Below are positions 6,496 to 11,809 of a DNA stretch of 11,809 bases, piece by piece. Under the pieces are notes generated by a model. It saw only the letters and a list, made by a program, of their open reading frames with translations, had not been told where the DNA came from and searched no databases. The stretch is taken from positions 1-11,809 of the forward strand of contig JACVIW010000051.1 of the NCBI GenBank assembly GCA_015711695.1, given 5' to 3'. The translations under genes were made by a program, and so were the position numbers. Each line of letters opens with the position of its first letter. Position 1 is the stretch's first letter. This stretch comes from Candidatus Geohydrothermomicrobium daggyaiense (lineage in GTDB: Bacteria > Actinomycetota > Geothermincolia > Fen-727 > JACVIW01).

Positions 6496-6524
6496 TTGCA
6501 AAGGAACTCGCATATAAATATAAT
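6496..6524 (+). promoter_or_regulatory. Sigma-70-like promoter of the pyrophosphatase gene
   Basis: TTGCAA (6496-6501), a 17-nt spacer, and a perfect TATAAT (6519-6524). Transcription would start near 6531, giving a leader of about 64 nt that includes the ribosome site AGGAGGG (6584-6590), 4 nt before the ATG. Confidence 0.6.
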
Positions 6525-6594
6525 TCAACCGTTCTGTTTAAGGCGTGCTTTTGGGCTGTTTGTTTTGAATTAGTTTGAGCAACAGGAGGGTTTA

Positions 6595-8646
6595 ATGGCG
6601 GACTGGATACCTTTTGCTTCAGCCGGGGCATCGATTATAGGTCTTATTTTTGCTGGCTTGTTCGCTGCTCTCGTGATGAGAGCCGATGCCGGAAACGAGA
6701 GGATGCAGGAAATATCTCGATCTATCCAGGAAGGCGCACGGGCTTTTATCAAACGCGAATATCAGTATGTTTTTATATTTGTTGTACTGCTTGTCATTCT
6801 TCTCTCGGTGGCGCTTAGGGGTGAAAGCGGCTGGCTGATCGCCATATGCTATGTTTTCGGAGCCGCCTGCTCGCTTACAGCGGGATTTGTTGGTTTAAGT
6901 ATTGCCACAAAAGCGAATGCCCGGACCACACAGGGTGCCCGTTCAGGTGTTGCTGAGGCATTGAGGATCGCCTTCAGAGGCGGCGCGGTAATGGGCCTCT
7001 CCGTCGCGGGGCTTGGACTTCTAGGGATATCCATTTGCTATCTAATCTTTGAGGTGTGGCTCGGCTTTTACAACTCGTCCAGCATCATATTAGGTTTCTC
7101 CCTTGGCGCGTCGAGCGTGGCGCTCTTTGCAAGGGTCGGAGGAGGCATTTTCACGAAGGCTGCGGATGTTGGTGCAGACCTCGTCGGGAAGGTTGAAGCT
7201 GGAATTCCAGAGGATGACCCGAGGAACCCCGCGGTTATCGCGGATAATGTAGGGGACAACGTTGGTGACGTGGCAGGGATGGGCGCTGATCTTTTTGAGT
7301 CGTATATCGCGTCTATTGTTGCCCCTGTCGCCATTGCTTCTTCAGGAGTAATTTTCCAGAAGGTAGGGCAAAAAGGTATGGTTTTGCCTTTTGCCCTAGC
7401 GGGCGCGGGGATGATATGTTCAATCATCGGCACCGCGCTTGTCAGAACAAAGGTGCCCGAGAAAGTACAGCAAGCCCTGACATATTCCACCTACGCAACC
7501 GCGATACTATCAACGGTTGCTTCGTTCTTTATCGTCTGGGGAGTACTCGGCTGGAAAAACATAGGTTTCTTCTGGTCATTGCTTATGGGTATATCCTCTG
7601 GAATTGTAATAGGACTGGTAAGCGAATACTTTACTTCCAGCAAGTACAGGCCTGTCAAAGAAGTTGCCAGGTCATCACAGACGGGTTCCGCAACGACTAT
7701 AATCCGCGGGCTTGCTGTTGGTATGTTATCTACCGCTGTTCCGATTGTCATGGTGGCAATAGCGATGGGCGTCTCATTCGTGACGGGAAACAAAACAATT
7801 CCCAACGGAGGTGGTATCTACGCGATAGGCCTTGCGGCGCTCGGAATGCTTATCACCACGGGAATGGTCGTCTCAGTTGACTCTTACGGACCTATTGCTG
7901 ACAATGCGGGCGGTATATCGGAAATGGCTCATCTTGAGCCTGAAGTCCGGGAGATAACTGATGGTCTTGATGCCGTAGGCAATACCACCGCCGCCATAGG
8001 TAAAGGATTCGCGATAGGTTCCGCCGCGCTTGCTGCCCTGGCCCTTTTTGCCGCGTATTCCAACGCTACAAATCTCTCGGTTATAGACTTGGTTGGTGAT
8101 TATAAATTCATGGTAGGTTTACTTCTCGGCGGTGCTTTGCCATTCGTGTTTGCTGCTTTAACTCTTAACGCGGTTGGCAGAGCCGCATTCTCCGTTGTTG
8201 AGGAGGTAAGAAGGCAGTTTAAGGAAATCGTCGGGCTCAGGGATGGGGAGCCTGGTGTAAGACCCGACTACGCGAGATGCGTAGACATGACCACAAAAAC
8301 AGCGGTTTATGAGATGCTACTGCCAGGCTGCCTCGCGGTTATCGTTCCGCTGCTTATTGGAAGGTTTCTGGGTAAAGAAGCTCTTGCCGGTTTTCTCGCC
8401 GCAGCGCTGGTTAGCGGTTTTATCCTCGCGATAATGATGGCTAACGCGGGTGCGGCATGGGATAACGCCAAAAAGTTCATTGAGGCTGGAGAGTTCGGTG
8501 GAAAAGGGACACCGACTCATGCGTCTGCTGTTGTGGGGGACACTGTTGGGGACCCCTTCAAAGATACAGCAGGGCCTTCGATGAACATCTTGATAAAAGT
8601 CATGACAGTAGTCGCGCTTGTTTTCGTGCCGCTGTTTCTCAAGTAG
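6595..8646 (+). CDS. hppA: Membrane-bound ion-pumping pyrophosphatase, K+-dependent type
   Basis: A 683-residue integral membrane enzyme, normal in length, that couples pyrophosphate hydrolysis to pumping H+ or Na+ out of the cytoplasm. About 16 hydrophobic helices are visible. The active-site loops are intact: DVGADLVGKVEAGIPEDDPR (191-210), the Asp-rich ADNVGDNVGD (216-225), DNAGG (436-440), NAGAAWDNAKK (617-627) and GDTVGDPFKDTAGPS (648-662). GNTTAA (462-467) has Ala466 and Gly469 where K+-independent enzymes carry Lys and Thr, so K+ dependence is expected. E235 in DLFESY (232-237) is the helix-6 glutamate position seen in Na+-transporting members rather than the shifted position of plant-type H+ pumps, so Na+ or mixed Na+/H+ transport is an inference. 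The start at 6595 has AGGAGGG just upstream and its own promoter. It suits an energy-limited, fermentative or anaerobic lifestyle. No partner gene is needed, since the enzyme is a homodimer. Confidence 0.96.
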   Translation: MADWIPFASAGASIIGLIFAGLFAALVMRADAGNERMQEISRSIQEGARAFIKREYQYVFIFVVLLVILLSVALRGESGWLIAICYVFGAACSLTAGFVGLSIATKANARTTQGARSGVAEALRIAFRGGAVMGLSVAGLGLLGISICYLIFEVWLGFYNSSSIILGFSLGASSVALFARVGGGIFTKAADVGADLVGKVEAGIPEDDPRNPAVIADNVGDNVGDVAGMGADLFESYIASIVAPVAIASSGVIFQKVGQKGMVLPFALAGAGMICSIIGTALVRTKVPEKVQQALTYSTYATAILSTVASFFIVWGVLGWKNIGFFWSLLMGISSGIVIGLVSEYFTSSKYRPVKEVARSSQTGSATTIIRGLAVGMLSTAVPIVMVAIAMGVSFVTGNKTIPNGGGIYAIGLAALGMLITTGMVVSVDSYGPIADNAGGISEMAHLEPEVREITDGLDAVGNTTAAIGKGFAIGSAALAALALFAAYSNATNLSVIDLVGDYKFMVGLLLGGALPFVFAALTLNAVGRAAFSVVEEVRRQFKEIVGLRDGEPGVRPDYARCVDMTTKTAVYEMLLPGCLAVIVPLLIGRFLGKEALAGFLAAALVSGFILAIMMANAGAAWDNAKKFIEAGEFGGKGTPTHASAVVGDTVGDPFKDTAGPSMNILIKVMTVVALVFVPLFLK

Positions 8647-8693
8647 TTTACCTTGCTTGCGCGTCCGGTAAACAAGAGAACTTGCAGGGCAAG
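8646..8693 (+). terminator. Two hairpins after the pyrophosphatase stop
   Basis: GTTTACC (8646-8652, starting on the last stop base) pairs with GGTAAAC (8667-8673) in 7 bp with a 14-nt loop. Then CTTGC (8681-8685) pairs with GCAAG (8689-8693) across 3 nt. Neither is followed by a T-run, so termination is only likely from position between this gene and the separate topA promoter. Confidence 0.35.
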
Positions 8694-8715
8694 GGCATTG
8701 CTCGCGTGACTTAAA

Positions 8716-8745
8716 TTGACCCCCTATTCCATCATCCTGTACACT
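8716..8745 (+). promoter_or_regulatory. topA promoter giving a probable leaderless mRNA
   Basis: TTGACC (8716-8721, 5 of 6), an 18-nt spacer, and TACACT (8740-8745, 4 of 6). The expected start falls at about 8752, while the ATG is at 8754 and no Shine-Dalgarno sequence precedes it. The transcript would therefore begin 0-2 nt before the start codon. Confidence 0.5.
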
Positions 8746-8753
8746 CTTTTGCC

Positions 8754-10811
8754 ATGAAACTGATTATTACAGAGAAAAACCAAACAGCGAGGAGAATAGC
8801 CCAGATACTTTCCGATGGGAAAGCGGTTCGAGAGGGAGGACCAAAAAGTACAATCTATTCGTTCAAGCTGAACGGGGAAGATGCAAAGTGCCTCGGTTTG
8901 CGCGGGCATATAATGAAGGTTGATTTCCCTCCTGAGTTCCGACAGTGGCAGGATGTTGATCCTCGCGAGCTTGTGGAGGCCGAAATTCTTAAGGTTCCTG
9001 CTGAAAAATCGCTCGTTAATGCGGTGAAAAAACTTGCTAGAAACGCCGATGAGGTAGTGATTGCCACCGATTACGACAGGGAAGGAGAACTCATTGGTGC
9101 GGATGTCGTTTCCCTGATACGGGATGTTAACCCAAAAGTTGAAATAAAAAGGGCAAAATTTTCTTCGCTGACACCAGTTGAGATCAGGAAAGCTTTTTCT
9201 TCTCTTGAGGAGCTTGATGAGGGATTGGCGCGCGCCGGTGAGGCGAGGCAGGACATCGACCTGTTGTGGGGCGCCGCGCTGACCAGATTCATTTCTCTCG
9301 CTACCACGAGGCTCGGGCAGAGATTTCTATCGGCGGGGAGGGTTCAGAGTCCGACTCTTGCGCTGGTTGTTCAGCGGGAAAAGGAAATTCAATCGTTTAT
9401 TCCGCAGGATTATTGGCAGGTAAAAGCCAGACTATCAAGCGATGGTGGGGAATTTGTGGCCATTCATAAGACGGAAAGATTCGATACTCAAATAGAGGCA
9501 GAGAAGGTTCATAAAAAGGTTGTTGGGAAAGGTGTGATTATTAAAAGGCAGGTGAAAAAAAGAAAAATTTCTCCTCCCTCTCCATTTAACACCACTGGCT
9601 TTATTGCTGCCGCTTCAGCTTTGAGGATATCTCCGGCGAAAGCAATGGAAATCGCCGAGAATCTTTATTCGCGGGGATACATAAGCTATCCCAGAGTTGA
9701 TAACACTGTCTATCCAGAGACTCTTTCGATAAAGTCAGTTCTTAAATCAATTTCATCTGCGGAAATCGTCGGTGAGCTCGCAACGGAACTTCTGGAAAAG
9801 AAATCCTATAAACCCACCAGAGGAAAAACCACATCCACCGACCATCCCCCAATCTACCCTACTGATTCAGCGAGGAAAGAGGACTTGTCATCCGCCGAAT
9901 GGAAGATTTACGAGCTCGTCGTTCGGCGTTTTCTTGCCACGATATCCGAACCTGCTGAGGCGGAATCTACAAGGCTTGATATAGACATTAACGGGGAGCC
10001 ATTTGTGGCTAGGGGTGATGTGATAAAGGATGAGGGTTTTCTCAGATATTACCCGTATTTTCGTAAGAAAGACGACGAATTGCCTCTTCTTAAAAAAGGC
10101 GATATCGTCAGAGTCGTTGAGGGTATTATCGAAAAAAAACAGACGCAACCGCCCCCTCGTTACACGGAGGGGAAATTGATCGAAAAGATGGAGGAGAAAG
10201 GACTTGGCACGAAATCCACGAGGCATTTAATAGTTCAAAACCTTATGGAGAGAGGTTATATATATGGTTCCCCACTAAGGCCGAGCGAAACCGGGATCGC
10301 GGTTGTAGCTGCGCTTGAGCGTCACGCAAATCCGGTCACGACGCCGGACATGACCGCGAAATTGGAAAGGGATATGGACGCGATTGTCGAAGGCAACAGG
10401 ACTCTTGAGGGCGTTATAGATGAGTCACGGGGAATGCTCAAGGGTATTCTCGACGTCATGGAAGAAAAGAAAAGCCAGATATCACAGGAGATCAGGAATG
10501 GTATCAGGGGCGACATGACGCTCGGGTTATGCCCATCATGCGGGGGCGAGCTCCGGATTCGAAAAGCCAGAAAAAGCGGCAAACGGTTTGCTGGCTGCGG
10601 AAACTATCCAGATTGCCAGACGCTATACCCGTTGCCTCAGAGCGGGGGTGTTCTGGCAACAGGGGAAGTTTGTGAACATTGTGGGTCCCCGAAGGTTCGC
10701 ATCATTACGAAAGGTAAGAAACCATGGGAACTCTGTCTCGATCCGAACTGCCCGACGAAAGCCAATAATAATTACGTTAATACTTCGCGCGGTAAAACTA
10801 ACAATGCTTGA
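8754..10811 (+). CDS. topA: DNA topoisomerase I, archaeal-type (type IA)
   Basis: A 685-residue type IA enzyme that relaxes negatively supercoiled DNA through a transient tyrosine link to one strand. The Toprim part has E7 (LIITEK) and D106, D108 and E112 in ATDYDREGE. SAGRVQSPTLALV (193-205) and the active-site segment GYISYPRVDNTVYP (308-321) follow, with Y312 and R314. GLGTKSTR (483-490) replaces the GRPSTYA form of bacterial TopA. Together with CLGLRGH (46-52) and the YPRxDNTVYP form, this points to the archaeal TopA/Topo III-like branch. Val315 stands where Thr is usual. The C-terminus has two four-cysteine zinc motifs (C593, C596, C615, C621 and C640, C643, C661, C666) and an Asn-rich tail. 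ATG at 8754 has no ribosome site but a well-placed promoter. Malate dehydrogenase follows after 35 bp. Confidence 0.93.
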   Translation: MKLIITEKNQTARRIAQILSDGKAVREGGPKSTIYSFKLNGEDAKCLGLRGHIMKVDFPPEFRQWQDVDPRELVEAEILKVPAEKSLVNAVKKLARNADEVVIATDYDREGELIGADVVSLIRDVNPKVEIKRAKFSSLTPVEIRKAFSSLEELDEGLARAGEARQDIDLLWGAALTRFISLATTRLGQRFLSAGRVQSPTLALVVQREKEIQSFIPQDYWQVKARLSSDGGEFVAIHKTERFDTQIEAEKVHKKVVGKGVIIKRQVKKRKISPPSPFNTTGFIAAASALRISPAKAMEIAENLYSRGYISYPRVDNTVYPETLSIKSVLKSISSAEIVGELATELLEKKSYKPTRGKTTSTDHPPIYPTDSARKEDLSSAEWKIYELVVRRFLATISEPAEAESTRLDIDINGEPFVARGDVIKDEGFLRYYPYFRKKDDELPLLKKGDIVRVVEGIIEKKQTQPPPRYTEGKLIEKMEEKGLGTKSTRHLIVQNLMERGYIYGSPLRPSETGIAVVAALERHANPVTTPDMTAKLERDMDAIVEGNRTLEGVIDESRGMLKGILDVMEEKKSQISQEIRNGIRGDMTLGLCPSCGGELRIRKARKSGKRFAGCGNYPDCQTLYPLPQSGGVLATGEVCEHCGSPKVRIITKGKKPWELCLDPNCPTKANNNYVNTSRGKTNNA

Positions 10812-10846
10812 GAACATGTCAATCTATCTTTCTCTCGGGGGGAAGC

Positions 10847-11770
10847 ATGGAAAAGATAGCGATATTTGGCGCTGGAAATGTGGGGGCTATGACGGCTTTC
10901 CTCTTAAGTCAAAAAATTGAAGTAGAGATATCGCTTTTAGATATTGACAGAGATAAAGCAAAAGGTGTCGCTCTCGATATCTCTCATTCGCTCCCGATTT
11001 TCGGGTTGCACTCTCGCCTCGAAGGTGGTAATGACCCGGGGCTTGTATCGGGAGCGTCACTTGTAATAGTCACTGCTGGTTTCTCGCGTCGACCCGGGAT
11101 GTCAAGGTCGCAACTCTCAGGCGAAAATAGAAAAATCATTCTGGAAATTGCCCGTGAATGCTCAAATCTTTCGCCGGACTGTGTGGTGATTATTGTCACT
11201 AACCCCGTGGACGAGATGACATACCTCTTCTGGAAGCAGTCAGGTTTTGACTATAAGAAAGTTATGGGTATGGCCGGAGTGCTCGACACGTCAAGGTTTC
11301 TTTACTACCTTGACAGGATAGCAAAGATTGACCCCGGGAGTACTGAAGCGATGGTACTTGGCACTCACGGAGACGATATGGTTCCGCTAATTCACTGGTC
11401 AACGCACGGAGGGAAGAGGATTTCTGAAATCGTTGATAAAGAGGTACTTGATGAATGCGTGACGAGAACAAAGAATGCCGGTGCAGAGATAGTCTCGCTT
11501 CTGAAAAAGGGAAGCGCTTATCACGCCCCGGCGGCCGCAGTGGCAAAGATGGCGATGGAGGTTCTCAAGGATACCGGCAAAATTTTTCCCGTGTCCGCTT
11601 ATCTTACTGGTGAATACGGGATTAAAGACGTGTTCATAGGCGTCCCTGCGAAACTGAACCGCAACGGGGTGGCGGAAGTTGTTGAAATTCCGCTCTCTGA
11701 AGCGGAATTGGAGGGGTTGCGGCAATGTGCCCGCAACGTGAGGAAAAGGGTGGATGATATCCTGGTATGA
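10847..11770 (+). CDS. mdh: Malate dehydrogenase, LDH-like family
   Basis: A 307-residue NAD-dependent enzyme converting malate and oxaloacetate in central carbon metabolism. Residues 2-34 form the dinucleotide fold with GAGNVG (8-13) and D32 ending the second strand, which favours NAD+ over NADP+. The substrate loop RRPGMSR (81-87) carries arginine where lactate dehydrogenases carry glutamine, giving malate specificity. N119 in VTNPVD, D147 and R150 in GVLDTSRF and the catalytic H174 in GTHGDD are all present. Length is normal for the LDH-like MDH group. The frame opens earlier with TTG at 10808, overlapping the topA stop, but ATG at 10847 starts exactly at the fold (MEKIAIFG) and follows a run of six G (GGGGGGAAGC), an acceptable ribosome site. 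It probably shares the topA transcript. The remaining 39 bp to the window end show no gene I can support. Confidence 0.93.
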   Translation: MEKIAIFGAGNVGAMTAFLLSQKIEVEISLLDIDRDKAKGVALDISHSLPIFGLHSRLEGGNDPGLVSGASLVIVTAGFSRRPGMSRSQLSGENRKIILEIARECSNLSPDCVVIIVTNPVDEMTYLFWKQSGFDYKKVMGMAGVLDTSRFLYYLDRIAKIDPGSTEAMVLGTHGDDMVPLIHWSTHGGKRISEIVDKEVLDECVTRTKNAGAEIVSLLKKGSAYHAPAAAVAKMAMEVLKDTGKIFPVSAYLTGEYGIKDVFIGVPAKLNRNGVAEVVEIPLSEAELEGLRQCARNVRKRVDDILV

Positions 11771-11809
11771 ATATCGTTGTGCTTGTTTAAGTAAAGCTTG
11801 CGGTTAGCC

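Larger units (their letters stand above)
6077..6594. other. 518-bp AT-rich divergent intergenic region
   Basis: This lies between the divergent zinc-ribbon and pyrophosphatase genes. It holds, in order, the 6098-6129 inverted repeat, a small tandem repeat (AGTCTATC/AGTCTATG, 6281-6296), an AT-rich dyad (6351-6383) followed by T's, a nested set of complementary segments (6413-6482), a good promoter (6496-6524) and the ribosome site AGGAGGG (6584-6590). The open frame 6390-6578 (+) has no recognisable product and overlaps the promoter and the complementary segments, so I do not call it a gene. Confidence 0.6.

Noticed and set aside
6390..6578. Small plus-strand open frame of 62 codons in the divergent region
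   Set aside because: It resembles no known protein, has no ribosome site and runs through the pyrophosphatase promoter.
10808..10846. N-terminal extension of the malate dehydrogenase frame from TTG at 10808
   Set aside because: It overlaps the topA stop. The 13 extra residues precede the conserved dinucleotide fold, which begins at ATG 10847.
11767..11790. ATG overlapping the malate dehydrogenase stop, encoding MNIVVLV then a stop
   Set aside because: It recalls the first residues of electron-transfer flavoprotein beta subunits, but stops after seven codons, and the same frame beyond the stop does not continue like that family. Too little sequence remains to judge.

Overview
The window looks like chromosomal DNA of an uncultivated bacterium of roughly balanced base composition. 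Genes are densely packed on both strands, with no mobile element, CRISPR array, rRNA or tRNA that I can see. A GAF/GAF/PAS/SpoIIE-type phosphatase with an Rsb-like N-terminus is a bacterial signalling protein. The translin-family protein and the archaeal-type topoisomerase I are more typical of archaea. Two genes (the aminotransferase and topA) have -10-like hexamers placed so that transcription would start at or within about 2 nt of the ATG, and neither has a Shine-Dalgarno sequence, so they look leaderless. Leaderless starts are common in Actinobacteriota and some other deep bacterial lineages. A deep actinobacterial or Chloroflexota-like lineage is possible, but I cannot place the organism from sequence alone.

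Layout. Positions 1-2495 (+) hold the 3' part of a large multi-domain PP2C-type phosphatase that enters from the left edge. It converges, across a short gap with a 10-bp perfect hairpin, on a minus-strand series read from right to left: a zinc-ribbon membrane protein (6076-5486), a class I/II PLP aminotransferase (5278-4076), a cyclase/kynurenine-formamidase-family metal hydrolase (3971-3204) and a translin-family protein (3192-2560). The last two are 11 bp apart and very likely cotranscribed. A hairpin-forming twin 16-bp repeat lies between the aminotransferase and the cyclase.

Positions 6077-6594 form a 518-bp divergent, AT-rich intergenic region. It is rich in inverted repeats and contains a good sigma-70-like promoter (TTGCAA, 17 nt, TATAAT) pointing at a membrane pyrophosphatase gene (6595-8646, +). 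That protein carries the signature of the K+-dependent subclass and may pump Na+. Next come archaeal-type topA (8754-10811, +) with its own promoter, and a malate dehydrogenase (10847-11770, +) 35 bp downstream, probably in the same transcript.

The genes do not form one obvious pathway. The window mixes stress or anti-sigma-type signalling, amino-acid metabolism, RNA-binding translin, ion-motive pyrophosphate use, DNA topology and central carbon metabolism. The points most worth checking are the translin and archaeal-type TopA in a bacterial setting, the two leaderless promoters, and the structured DNA or RNA upstream of the pyrophosphatase. I did not find clear evidence of a wholly new multi-gene system.
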